Source: Opitutales bacterium
GTDB lineage: Bacteria > Verrucomicrobiota > Verrucomicrobiia > Opitutales > Intestinicryptomonadaceae
NCBI GenBank assembly: GCA_015061945.1
Contig: SUVP01000002.1
Location: forward strand, 62,001 to 126,000
Reading direction: 5' to 3'
DNA: 64,000 nucleotides
Shown: positions 26,773 to 35,667 of the stretch, piece by piece
Layout of the letters: every line of letters begins with the position of its first letter
Position numbering within the stretch: position 1 is the first letter of the stretch
Position numbers and translations under genes: made by a program
The notes under the pieces: generated by a model
What the model saw: only the letters and a program-made list of their open reading frames with translations
What the model was told of the DNA's origin: nothing
Database searches by the model: none

Positions 26773-27834
26773 CTATCGAGAATTTCCAAACCAGTACGCT
26801 GGCGGATTCATCAACAAATTGATGAGCTGTGCTGTTGGCAAAAGTTTTTTGACAAATACGTTGTACTCGCCAAGTGCGTCTTTGGGGATATAAAGAATAT
26901 CTCCTGCTGCGAGCGAAAAGTTTGGTTCGCGTCCAGAAATAACTTCGTCGATATTTATCTTGAACACTTTGATTGGTTCGTTCTTTGCTTTTTCAGACTT
27001 TCGGATGACCAAAGCTGTTCCCCAGTAATCGTCGGCGAGACCACCGCAATACGCCAAGACATCGATAAATGTTGTACCTGTTTTCCAGTTGACTACACGA
27101 GGGCTTTTAACTTCGCCGATGACCATTACACGAGAGTCTTCACGCTTTGGAATGTAAACTAAATCTCCGGGGAATACACGGATATTGTGAAGTTGATTTC
27201 CACGAACAATTGCTTCAAAGAAATCGACTGGGAGCATTTTGCCATTTCTTATGATGTAAGAATTGCTGATGTCAGCCAAATCGATTGTGTTGTCGTCGAG
27301 AATCCCGATTGCGTACCCCTTACCTTTTGCGATTAAATCGGCAATACGTGTGCTTGATGTCACCGAGTATTCGCCAGGTTCGCGTACTGCACCTAAAAGT
27401 GTTGCCGTTTTGCCTTGGATAGTTTCAGGCATAAGTGAAACTTGTGGGTGTTTGATAAGTTTTTTGAGTGCGTCTTCGAGCTTTTTTGTAGCTTCTGTTA
27501 TCGTCAAATCTTTTACCATTACAGGTCCAACGGCGTCCATAACGATGTATCCGTCAGGCGTAACGATTGTCGACGCTGTCGAGTTATTGTTCAACTCGTC
27601 TTCATTGTAAACTCTGATTCTGAAGCGGTCTCCACCTTGCAAGCGATATGGTGGATACGGCGTTTTCTCTAATTCAATCAATTCTTTTTCGACATCGACT
27701 TTCTTTGAATCGATTTTCTGCGCACCGACTTTTTCAACATCTGGAGGGAAAACCAAATCGTCAGGGTCAATATCGTGTTGGCAACCGCATACAAAAAGCG
27801 ATGCTACAATTATTCCGCTAAAAAACTTTTTCAT
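26773..27834 (-). CDS. Wza-like polysaccharide export lipoprotein
   Basis: A 353-residue lipoprotein with lipobox FVCG-Cys18. The Poly_export domain begins PYRLQGGDRFRIRVY and continues with VTPDGYIVMDAVGPVMVKDL. Two SLBB-type segments follow (AVREPGEYSVTSSTRIADLI, MVIGEVKSPRVVNWKTGTTF), then LAAGDILYIPK. The C-terminal helix (KLLPTAQLINLLMNPPAYWF) may be the outer-membrane spanning helix. It forms the outer-membrane exit channel for exopolysaccharide and would partner with the Wzz-domain protein encoded just upstream. Confidence 0.92.
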   Translation of the reverse strand: MKKFFSGIIVASLFVCGCQHDIDPDDLVFPPDVEKVGAQKIDSKKVDVEKELIELEKTPYPPYRLQGGDRFRIRVYNEDELNNNSTASTIVTPDGYIVMDAVGPVMVKDLTITEATKKLEDALKKLIKHPQVSLMPETIQGKTATLLGAVREPGEYSVTSSTRIADLIAKGKGYAIGILDDNTIDLADISNSYIIRNGKMLPVDFFEAIVRGNQLHNIRVFPGDLVYIPKREDSRVMVIGEVKSPRVVNWKTGTTFIDVLAYCGGLADDYWGTALVIRKSEKAKNEPIKVFKINIDEVISGREPNFSLAAGDILYIPKDALGEYNVFVKKLLPTAQLINLLMNPPAYWFGNSR

Positions 27835-27843
27835 AATTTTAAA

Positions 27844-30800
27844 TTATCGACGTTCGTAATAGTATCGTGGAACTTGGATTAGCAATCCGCCAAAATCCTT
27901 TTCTTCTGTGAGCAAATTCTTCACCATATTCTTTGGGGTAATCACATTTACTTTTCGGGTTGAATCGAACGCTGGTATAAATATGATTGCGTTTGCAATC
28001 TTTGCCAACTGCGACACAACAAGGTAATTATCCTTACAAAGAATTGTCATTGCGACAGTATCGTGTTTTTTTAAGAGTACTTCGATGTCGTCAACTAAGC
28101 GGTGATATTTTTCTTCGTGAATATGCAATGGGTCGTAATATTCAAACACGCCTGACGTTGCCGTTTCTGCATCATCAACTTTAATCGACTTATAAAATTT
28201 TGGCGGAGTTCTACGTTCTTCTTTATAACGACAATCTATGCGGAACGTATTTAAATCATTAAATGAATTGAGGGTAATCATATCATCAATAATCGAATTG
28301 CAACATTGCGAATCGTTATATTTGACGAACAAAACTATGCCTTTTTTCTTGTTCAATTTGTTGATAAATGAATACGACCTTGTGATAGCAGAGTCGCGAA
28401 CATGCTTTGCGACAGATCCCATCAATGGCACTTCGCCAAAGTCTTTTATTGCAAAGTTTTCAAATTCTTTTGATGCCAAAAATCTAAATTTCAGAATTTT
28501 TGCGAGCACCACATAAGCGATATATAAAATCGACATAAACACTGCGAGTGCGACTGTTTTTATGTTACGATTCTTCATTGTCGACGACGAGGGAACATCG
28601 GCATGGCTGAAGATAGTCAAGTCAGGTATGGATGTAGTCAACAACACTTCGAGGTTTTGTAAGCTTAAATTAATTCGCTCTAATTGTTTCAACAAGGCGT
28701 CTTCACGTTGACGCAATTCTTCGTATTTATGAAGGTTATCATGCACTGCTTCGATTTCTGCTTGAGCAACTTTTATCTCATTTTCATAAACAGAAATCAT
28801 CTTTTGGAGCGATTTTTTTTCGAGTCTCGCACTCAAAAGCTGAGTTTCAAATTCATTATATGTAAGATTTTTTCGATATGTAATTTTGCTTGGCAACGAC
28901 TTTTCTTTTTTGAGAGCTGCCTGTTCTTGCAAGTCTTTAATTTCCTCCAAAAGCATTATGATTTTAGGGTTTTGGTCGGTATAACGCTTGCGAAGTTGCT
29001 TTAAGGTTGAGAGCTTCCCTTCGAGCGAAATTTCGGTAGTATGGTCGTGCGTTGTTTCAAACTCTACATCTCTCGGAGTTTCTCTCAAGAGTCTTTCGAG
29101 TTCTTCTATTTTTATATCTGTATCCGAAAGTTTAATTTTTGTTTCGGCGAGTTTTGCACTTATCGTTGATAACTCCGTTTTGCGAAGTTCCATTTCTTCG
29201 GGCGGAAAACACTTATACTCTTTAGACATCAACGCACACATGCTATCTTTTATGCGTGATATTTCAGCCAAGCGTTCTTTCTTTTTCGACAATCTATCGT
29301 TTACCATTTCATTAATTGCCGAGTTCTGACGCGACAAATATTCGGCAATCCCGAAGTCAGCAACTTTATTTGCAATGGTTGTAGCAATCTTTGGCGATGG
29401 TGCGTATGCTGTGATTGTGATAATATCCGACTTCGCTTTTTCGACACTAACAACGACATTTGAAAGCATCGAAGGCTTGTAGTTGGGCAACGACATTTTT
29501 AAATCTGCCGAGACTTTTCCCGATACATTGCTCGATGTAAAAATGTGTGCAACTGTTTCTGTTCGCATCGGGATATAAAATGTTGGAATTTTATCTGACC
29601 TTGTCTGGTGATAAATTTTCACTGTCGACGACCATGCTCGTGCGGAGTAGTGTCCGTAAAAATATAGCAGTTGCGAACCGACCACTAGAGTTATCACAAA
29701 CACTGCCAAAATGCCTTTCCACTTTGTAATCAAGTAGAGAAGCATTGCACGAATATCGAACATAAACAGACTCAAAAAGTTTTCAGAAACATCTCTATTT
29801 TGAATGATTGAAGAAATACTTTCTCCGTCTGGATTGCGAATTAAATTTAAATCATCTGATTGCATATCTGTTGAAGATTTTTTTGTAGTAGAAGAATCTG
29901 TTCCCATATCGGAAATGACTTCTTTCAAATAGCGTTCGGCATAAGACAAGCGTGCAGAATATGTATCATAAACTTCTTCTCGTTTTTCGAGAAATACTTT
30001 TTTGTTTGCGAGTGCATACTCGGTGTATCTTTCTAATTTTTCCAAACGGCAGTTGTCGACATTCCCTGCTGGACTTGCACCAAACTTACTCAAGAATGTT
30101 GCTATCTTGCTACCTCGAGAAATACCAACGATTGGCGTACCTACATTTGCCGACAATATAAGAAGGTGCAAACGCGAAGAGATAATTGCATCGCAATGCG
30201 ACGCTACTGCAAGCACGTTTCGCCAATCAGATATTTCGCCGAGTAAAAATGTTTTTTCTTTGAACTTTAATTTTTTTTGGATTTCCGACATCAACGCAGT
30301 GTCGGTTTTAGGATTCATCGGGATGAAAAATATTTTTCTATTTTTTTCAGCCAACAAAGAATCTAACGTTTTGGCAAAGCCGTCTAAATCTGACAATGCT
30401 CTTTGCGACGATACGCATACGCCGATTTTTTCGCAATCCGACATCAACGCATTTTTCTTTTCCGCCGAAAGACAATTCAAAAATTCATCGCTATGCGAAG
30501 TTAAGATTGTCGCCGAATCTGCCGCAACGATTGCATTTGGCAACGATGCAAATTTACGCAATCTCTTTAGCGACAACGTATCGCGTAGAACGACCATATC
30601 GCACTTTTGCAAAACGCTCGCAATAGTCTTGCCTATTTTGCGAGACATATATCTTTCTGCGAGTGTTTTTACGTCTATTTTATTAAGCGTAAACTTGCTT
30701 GAAATATTGCAGAGTTTTGCTTTCTTCCCACGCAACTTAAAGTATGCTGGGTTAAACTCGCTATCCATTCCGACATTCCATACGACTGTTCGCAAGCCAG

Positions 30801-31119
30801 CTTTTTGTGCAATTCGCAAGCCTACAAGCCCAGCTTCTGGATAATCTGACAAACCTGTCGCACCTGCCCAAAGATAAACATCGCTCTCTTTTATCGCTTT
30901 GATTGTTTCGGCACGATTTGAATCAAGATTGCCAAAGCCGAGCAACCCGACTGCTTTGCAGTTGAACAATTTTGCCGTTTCCGTCGGCTTTGCCGTTGCA
31001 ACACAGATTTGGCAATGTGGAAAATTGCGACGCAAAATTTCAATAGTAGACTCTAATATCGCCTCATCGCCGATATTATCGCAACCAAAAGGAACTGAAC
31101 CTAAAAAAAACTTTATCAT
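27844..31119 (-). CDS. Triple fusion: polysaccharide pyruvyl transferase - Wzz copolymerase - kinase-like domain
   Basis: A 1091-residue protein. Residues 1 to about 400 are a polysaccharide pyruvyl transferase domain (CsaB type): FGCDNIGDEAI near the start, LRIAQKAGLRTVVWNVGMDS, SSRLHLLILSANVGTPIVG. A Ser/Thr-rich linker (about 405-445) leads to a Wzz chain-length domain with membrane helices near 457-486 and 852-878 and long periplasmic coiled coil between. The last 210 residues resemble the cytoplasmic part of BY-kinase copolymerases but have no Walker A: the equivalent position reads KGIVLFVKYNDSQCCNSII. A Tyr-rich tail (RYYYERR) remains. It probably couples ketal-pyruvate decoration with export and length control. 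The 3-in-1 layout is unusual. Confidence 0.82.
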   Translation of the reverse strand: MIKFFLGSVPFGCDNIGDEAILESTIEILRRNFPHCQICVATAKPTETAKLFNCKAVGLLGFGNLDSNRAETIKAIKESDVYLWAGATGLSDYPEAGLVGLRIAQKAGLRTVVWNVGMDSEFNPAYFKLRGKKAKLCNISSKFTLNKIDVKTLAERYMSRKIGKTIASVLQKCDMVVLRDTLSLKRLRKFASLPNAIVAADSATILTSHSDEFLNCLSAEKKNALMSDCEKIGVCVSSQRALSDLDGFAKTLDSLLAEKNRKIFFIPMNPKTDTALMSEIQKKLKFKEKTFLLGEISDWRNVLAVASHCDAIISSRLHLLILSANVGTPIVGISRGSKIATFLSKFGASPAGNVDNCRLEKLERYTEYALANKKVFLEKREEVYDTYSARLSYAERYLKEVISDMGTDSSTTKKSSTDMQSDDLNLIRNPDGESISSIIQNRDVSENFLSLFMFDIRAMLLYLITKWKGILAVFVITLVVGSQLLYFYGHYSARAWSSTVKIYHQTRSDKIPTFYIPMRTETVAHIFTSSNVSGKVSADLKMSLPNYKPSMLSNVVVSVEKAKSDIITITAYAPSPKIATTIANKVADFGIAEYLSRQNSAINEMVNDRLSKKKERLAEISRIKDSMCALMSKEYKCFPPEEMELRKTELSTISAKLAETKIKLSDTDIKIEELERLLRETPRDVEFETTHDHTTEISLEGKLSTLKQLRKRYTDQNPKIIMLLEEIKDLQEQAALKKEKSLPSKITYRKNLTYNEFETQLLSARLEKKSLQKMISVYENEIKVAQAEIEAVHDNLHKYEELRQREDALLKQLERINLSLQNLEVLLTTSIPDLTIFSHADVPSSSTMKNRNIKTVALAVFMSILYIAYVVLAKILKFRFLASKEFENFAIKDFGEVPLMGSVAKHVRDSAITRSYSFINKLNKKKGIVLFVKYNDSQCCNSIIDDMITLNSFNDLNTFRIDCRYKEERRTPPKFYKSIKVDDAETATSGVFEYYDPLHIHEEKYHRLVDDIEVLLKKHDTVAMTILCKDNYLVVSQLAKIANAIIFIPAFDSTRKVNVITPKNMVKNLLTEEKDFGGLLIQVPRYYYERR

Positions 31120-32444
31120 TTTTTATTTTCTATATTTTCTTCGATATATACTCTCCCATTTATCGAAGCCCATTTTCCCATTATTTTAGATGATATTCTT
31201 TTTGGCAACACTTTTAATATCACAATTTTCACAAAACCTGTCGTACGTTTTGTCAAGCGAGTGATTGCGTGTTGCATTCTGATTGGAAAAAATCTCAAAA
31301 ATAATTCTGTTGTTCTTTGCAATAATGTCGGATAACCGAGTGTCTGCCATAGTGCCGTTTCAAAATCTGACGACTTCAGTAATTCTCTGAATTTTTTGTA
31401 GTCTTTGTGTGGCGACACTTTTTCGCGAAGTGGAATATTATATTTCAAACACTCTTCAAACGGGAATTTTTCGAGCTTTGCAAAGCTTGCTATATCATCA
31501 TACATACCGATTGCTTTTGGTGTGTTGAGTAGAATCAACGACACGCCCTTGCCTGAATCCCAATTTTTAGATATTCTTTCAATCCCCCAAAAATCAGCAA
31601 TAGTTATATCAGATATTCGCTGTGGTTGTGAGAACGGACAACCTTTGCAAGATTCTCTTTTGAATAGTGCCGATACAAAACCTTTAAACCAACTATCCTT
31701 AAATTTCACAAGCTCCGAGCCATCTTCAAAAATCGTGCGTGAACTTTGCGATGAATACATTGCAAGCGATTTTGCTTTTGCACGAAAATCGAATCGAACA
31801 ATTTTTTTACCGTATTTTTTTTCGATATCCGAAAGGTATTTTTTCCAAACCGACGGACTCCCTACGCCATGGCACGAAAAGTCGACAGTCAATAAATTCT
31901 CTTGTAATTTTTCGCCCACAAATAATTTCAGCGATGCTATTTGACATGGCGTTCCTGAAAAAAGAACGTGTTTGCCTTGTTTTAAAAATTCCTTTGTTTG
32001 CTTAAAAGTTTCTACCGTATCGCTTGGGATATACTTCGATTTTCTGAATGATGCAATTTCTTCAAGCGATTCTGCCTTGCGATGTTTTACAGAAAAATCT
32101 TCGAGCATTTCTGCACCAAAAAATACGCAATCTCCATTTTTCGCAAATGCTTGCGATATTGCCGAAAATGCCCCACCCGATGAGCTTTCACCGGCAACTT
32201 CAACATTTTTATGAATGCCAGCAACCGAAAAATCAGCTTGTTTAAATGTCAATTTTTTCAGCGATTCTTTGTTTATCGGACACACACTTTGACACAATTT
32301 GCAATCGATACATTTGTCTGAATCCAAAATAGGAATCGGGAATCCGTCGGCATTGCGTTCCATACGCAAGGCACCAGTTGGACAGATTTGTACGCATCCA
32401 CCACAACCACAGCATTCTTCTAATTGAATTGAAGTTTTAAGCAT
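31116..32444 (-). CDS. Coenzyme F420 hydrogenase/dehydrogenase beta-subunit-family ferredoxin-reductase
   Basis: The start is set at ATG 32444, two bases past the previous gene's stop; the longer form to 32516 would overlap that gene. Length is 442 residues. Two [4Fe-4S] motifs lie at the N-terminus (CCGCGGCVQICP and CIDCKLCQSVCP), followed by FrhB-type N and C domains (SSGGAFSAISQAF, LFSGTPCQIASLKLFVG, DFSCHGVGSPSVWKKYL, ITIADFWGIE). Despite the name, homologues in capsule and EPS loci are common beside polysaccharide pyruvyl transferases, as here, and probably act in sugar or ketal modification, not F420 metabolism. It overlaps the next gene by four bases. Confidence 0.85.
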   Translation of the reverse strand: MLKTSIQLEECCGCGGCVQICPTGALRMERNADGFPIPILDSDKCIDCKLCQSVCPINKESLKKLTFKQADFSVAGIHKNVEVAGESSSGGAFSAISQAFAKNGDCVFFGAEMLEDFSVKHRKAESLEEIASFRKSKYIPSDTVETFKQTKEFLKQGKHVLFSGTPCQIASLKLFVGEKLQENLLTVDFSCHGVGSPSVWKKYLSDIEKKYGKKIVRFDFRAKAKSLAMYSSQSSRTIFEDGSELVKFKDSWFKGFVSALFKRESCKGCPFSQPQRISDITIADFWGIERISKNWDSGKGVSLILLNTPKAIGMYDDIASFAKLEKFPFEECLKYNIPLREKVSPHKDYKKFRELLKSSDFETALWQTLGYPTLLQRTTELFLRFFPIRMQHAITRLTKRTTGFVKIVILKVLPKRISSKIMGKWASINGRVYIEENIENKK

Positions 32445-32445
32445 A

Positions 32446-33483
32446 TCACGAAAGTTTATTCCAAATATTTTTGTAGTCAGCAATCGCCGATTTATCCAGC
32501 GTTTTCGCATTTTCAATCAATTCTATTGCTATTAGCGAAAGAGTCGATTTTGGGTCGGCAAAAATTGTAAGTTTTTTGAATTTTGCAAAGTCTTTAAGCA
32601 ACTTTATGTTCGTTATAAAATCTTTTATTCGGCGCTTAAAATTACGCTTTTGCAGGTATTTTTTATTTTCAAAATAAGCTTTTTTCAGCAACGCAAAAGC
32701 TGATTTTAATTCGTATTCATAATCAGATTTTGAAAAATGGATTTTTGGAAAAGCTTTAAAATCGGTCGCATTTTTATACGCAATTTTTATATCTTCGGGA
32801 TAATATCCTCTTTGAATTTCAAGTAGTCTCGATGAGATTTTAAACGGCAAGTTATTTGATTTTGCCAAGTAAATATCGCCACTTGCAAACAATGCTTTGT
32901 TGATATTGCGTGCGATGAAATCGGCGTCAGATTCGGATATTTCAGCTTTTTCAAAAAGTTTTTGGCTCGCATACAAAAGCCCCGAAAACCTGTTCATTGC
33001 AAGTTTCATAATTTCTGATTCTACCACTTCGGTTTTATCAGAATTTAAAATAAAAATTTTTTCAAAGGATTGTAAATCGCCAAAAACTACGTTTCGGCAC
33101 AATGCCATTTCTCGCCACGACATAATATCCATTCTCGCCGACGCATAACTAACTTTTACAGCTTTTGAAAAATCCACATCTATCTTTACCATTTCGCTAA
33201 ACTCTTGCGAAAGTGTCGCAAAGAAAGAATCAATCTCATTTAAATCAGCGTTGCTTGCATCGTCATTTGCGAGAACAAAAAAATCTAAATCGTTGTAAAG
33301 AGTTGCACCATTTGACGATTCATAAATGCCACCTTCGCCTCTACCATAACCTCCGCCAAACACCACAAATTGCAGATTTTCTCTTATCGAACTTTGCGAG
33401 ATTCTTTCTTTTAATCTTTCGATAAGCGAGTCGAGCAAAGTTTCTAAATCGGCATTATAGACAAAAGTGTATTTTGATTTCAT
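32446..33483 (-). CDS. Putative nucleotidyltransferase-fold protein of the EPS operon
   Basis: A 345-residue protein not matched to a named family. The N-terminal part carries a nucleotidyltransferase (pol-beta-like) signature: FGGGYGRGEGG (about 42-52), then YNDLDFFVL with the two acidic residues Asp65 and Asp67, and MVKIDVDF as a third acidic position. The C-terminal half is helical and Lys-rich, with no clear motif. No signal or membrane segment is seen. It sits between the NDP-sugar pyrophosphorylase-like fusion and the F420-type reductase, with an ATGA overlap upstream. It could transfer a nucleotide to a sugar, lipid or protein; that is inference. Confidence 0.55.
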   Translation of the reverse strand: MKSKYTFVYNADLETLLDSLIERLKERISQSSIRENLQFVVFGGGYGRGEGGIYESSNGATLYNDLDFFVLANDDASNADLNEIDSFFATLSQEFSEMVKIDVDFSKAVKVSYASARMDIMSWREMALCRNVVFGDLQSFEKIFILNSDKTEVVESEIMKLAMNRFSGLLYASQKLFEKAEISESDADFIARNINKALFASGDIYLAKSNNLPFKISSRLLEIQRGYYPEDIKIAYKNATDFKAFPKIHFSKSDYEYELKSAFALLKKAYFENKKYLQKRNFKRRIKDFITNIKLLKDFAKFKKLTIFADPKSTLSLIAIELIENAKTLDKSAIADYKNIWNKLS

Positions 33484-34796
33484 TTACTTTGGTCTCCAAA
33501 TATCCGTGATACGAGAGAACGCAACACGACCTGCAAATCAGTCTTTATCGTTCTATGATTTTTGTAATGCAAGTCATCCATAACACGCCATTGATTATCT
33601 TTTTTACCAATTGAACCTGCGTATGTAAATGCACCAACTCGATAATGTTTTCCGTAAAATTTCATATTTTTAGGGTCGGACGCAACTTGAACTGAATCTC
33701 CAACGAGTCGGATTTTACCGAGTATTGTCGCCCACAAAAACGGAAGTTTATCTTGCGAGAATTTGAAAAAATATATGTCGCGTAGACGTGGAGAACGTGT
33801 GTACAAACGTATTTTCCACTTCTGTTCATTTTTACCCAGCAACTCAATTTCGGAATACTTCGGTTTCCCAAAAATAAATGACAACACATAAAATGGTGCG
33901 AGTCCGACAAATAGGAACAATGCAAGTGTTCGTTCAAAAAGTCGCTCAAAGGCTTTTATGGCGACATATGCATATGTATCTGACATCTCAAACGAAGTCG
34001 GCATACGAGTTCTTTCTTCGCTTTGAGGGTCGATAATATTTTGACGGAAAACAATCTTACCATCTATCGTTAAATTTTCACCGACGTAAGTTCTATCAAA
34101 TACTATTGAGTTGCGAATTGTAGTTCTTCGGTCGATAAGCGAAAGTTTACCGATAATAACAGAGCTTCCGATATTGCACGCACATTCAATTTGCGTATTG
34201 TCGTCGATAACTAACGGAGGAGTAAGTTCGGCTTTGTACATTACAACATCGTTCATACCCATAAATACGCCATCTTCCCCACCGTAACCTTTCATCAAAA
34301 AGCAGGATGTATACTTATTCAAAAGCGACATATTCACATCAAAATATTGCTTTAATGAATTTATCTGCAATGGGACAATAGGTGGCAAACCATCGATTTT
34401 TTCGGACATTGCGACGATTTCACTATCAATTATATCGGCATAATCTGTGCAAAGATTTTCTATCGACACCAAACTATCTTTAAAATTTTTGTCGTAACAA
34501 ATTAACGCAAACTTATCAAAACAGATGTCATTGGGGTTTTGTTGCAAAGGCGTGTCGTCATCAATTTCTATCGAGACTGGCGTACCCCATTTGCTCATCG
34601 ACTTGATGTGCGAGAACAACGCAATATCGTATTCTTGTGCGACAACTACAATTTCAGAAACGCCACACAGCAAGCAATAGTCGATATAGAACTCGATTAT
34701 CGGCTTATCCAAGACTGGAATCATATATGGATTTATAGTATCAAAGTTGTTTGTCCACGAATTTTGCGGACAAACACATTTAATTATCGCCTTCAT
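33480..34796 (-). CDS. Fusion of degenerate sugar nucleotidyltransferase, left-handed helix and sugar-transferase-like domain
   Basis: The start is ATG 34796, overlapping the previous stop as TGATG, with AAAGGTG about 9 bases upstream; 438 residues. The N-terminus looks like an NDP-sugar pyrophosphorylase (PYMIPVLDKPIIEFYIDYCL) but lacks the usual GxGTR signature loop, having KCVCPQNSW instead. A short hexapeptide helix (about 195-260, CNIGSSVIIGKLSLID) follows. Residues about 275-438 resemble a bacterial sugar transferase (FERTLALFLFVGLAPFYVLS, then GKIRLVGDSVQ where active enzymes have SLVGPRP). Both enzymatic parts look decayed or repurposed, so a regulatory partner of the adjacent initiating transferase is possible. 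Confidence 0.65.
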   Translation of the reverse strand: MKAIIKCVCPQNSWTNNFDTINPYMIPVLDKPIIEFYIDYCLLCGVSEIVVVAQEYDIALFSHIKSMSKWGTPVSIEIDDDTPLQQNPNDICFDKFALICYDKNFKDSLVSIENLCTDYADIIDSEIVAMSEKIDGLPPIVPLQINSLKQYFDVNMSLLNKYTSCFLMKGYGGEDGVFMGMNDVVMYKAELTPPLVIDDNTQIECACNIGSSVIIGKLSLIDRRTTIRNSIVFDRTYVGENLTIDGKIVFRQNIIDPQSEERTRMPTSFEMSDTYAYVAIKAFERLFERTLALFLFVGLAPFYVLSFIFGKPKYSEIELLGKNEQKWKIRLYTRSPRLRDIYFFKFSQDKLPFLWATILGKIRLVGDSVQVASDPKNMKFYGKHYRVGAFTYAGSIGKKDNQWRVMDDLHYKNHRTIKTDLQVVLRSLVSRIFGDQSK

Positions 34797-35506
34797 CAAT
34801 ACGCACCTTTTCCAGTTAGAATTGCGGGTATCGTCTTTAGGAGAATGGCGATATCCTTGAGTAGTCCGTGATTTTTTATGTACTGCTCATCCAACAAAAC
34901 TTGTTTTTTAAATGGAATATCACTGCGTCCTGAAACCTGCCAAATGCACGTTATCCCTGGTTTGATGTGCAGACGCTTGCGTTCATCAAGAGTATATTGT
35001 GCAACTTCAGTTGGCAATGGTGGACGTGGTCCGACAAGGCTCATCGAACCTTCGAGTACATTAAACAACTGAGGAAGTTCATCGATAGAATACTTCCGAA
35101 TAAAACGTCCAATGCGTGTTATGCGTGGATCATTTTTCATCTTAAAGATGACACCATCCGAACTATCATTTTGATCGAGAATTTGCGACTTTCTTTTTTC
35201 GGCATCGACAAACATCGAACGAAACTTGTAGAAAGTGAAATGTTGCCCATCTTTACCGACACGAATTTGGCGATAAATCACCCCGCCCTTCGACTCAAGT
35301 TTTATCAAAATAGCGACCGCAACAAATAAAGGAATCAGCAAAATAATCATTGCCAGCGACACAATTATATCGAGCATACGTTTGACAAAATAAGTAGTAG
35401 CCACCGAGATACGCCATACTACCATTTTCCCGCGACCACTAAAAATGCGAGGCAATACAATTCTCATAGAATTGCCCCTTGCAACCTGTATCCTATTTTC
35501 GTCCAT
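34796..35506 (-). CDS. Initiating undecaprenyl-phosphate sugar phosphotransferase (PglC/WcaJ C-terminal type)
   Basis: A 236-residue monotopic phosphoglycosyl transferase and the first gene of the EPS operon. It has a membrane helix (about 39-67, KRMLDIIVSLAMIILLIPLF), then RVGKDGQHFTFYKFRSM, the catalytic Asp-Glu pair in SIDELPQLFNVL, MSLVGPRPPLP, and KPGITCIWQVSGRS. It transfers a sugar-1-phosphate to undecaprenyl phosphate at the inner membrane, starting the repeat unit. A basic N-terminal tail of 35 residues precedes the helix. It has an AAAAAGAG ribosome site just before the start. Confidence 0.93.
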   Translation of the reverse strand: MDENRIQVARGNSMRIVLPRIFSGRGKMVVWRISVATTYFVKRMLDIIVSLAMIILLIPLFVAVAILIKLESKGGVIYRQIRVGKDGQHFTFYKFRSMFVDAEKRKSQILDQNDSSDGVIFKMKNDPRITRIGRFIRKYSIDELPQLFNVLEGSMSLVGPRPPLPTEVAQYTLDERKRLHIKPGITCIWQVSGRSDIPFKKQVLLDEQYIKNHGLLKDIAILLKTIPAILTGKGAY

Positions 35507-35543
35507 AACGCTCTTTTTATAAAAATGTACCTACCATAAATAT

Positions 35544-35549
35544 AGTCAA
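35544..35549 (-). promoter_or_regulatory. Possible -35 element of the EPS operon promoter
   Basis: TTGACT read on the minus strand, in the 161-base gap between the divergent EPS operon and AAA gene. No well-spaced consensus -10 box follows; an AT-rich stretch with TATAAA lies about 22 bases on. Position and sequence suggest a promoter, nothing more. Confidence 0.25.
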
Positions 35550-35667
35550 GGAAAATACACTCTGTTCATTGATGATAGCAATCTATTAAACGCAATAATT
35601 AATTTAGCAAATAAAGTTGAAATGTGTGATTTAATTCATAGGCTACAAACTACAAACAATAAATATT

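Noticed and set aside
30002-30844. 280-codon plus-strand ORF
   Set aside because: It lies fully inside the pyruvyl transferase part of the fusion gene on the other strand and shows no domain features.
32445-32516. Longer N-terminus for the F420-reductase-family protein
   Set aside because: It lies inside the upstream gene and lacks similarity to the family, whose iron-sulfur motif begins shortly after the internal ATG.
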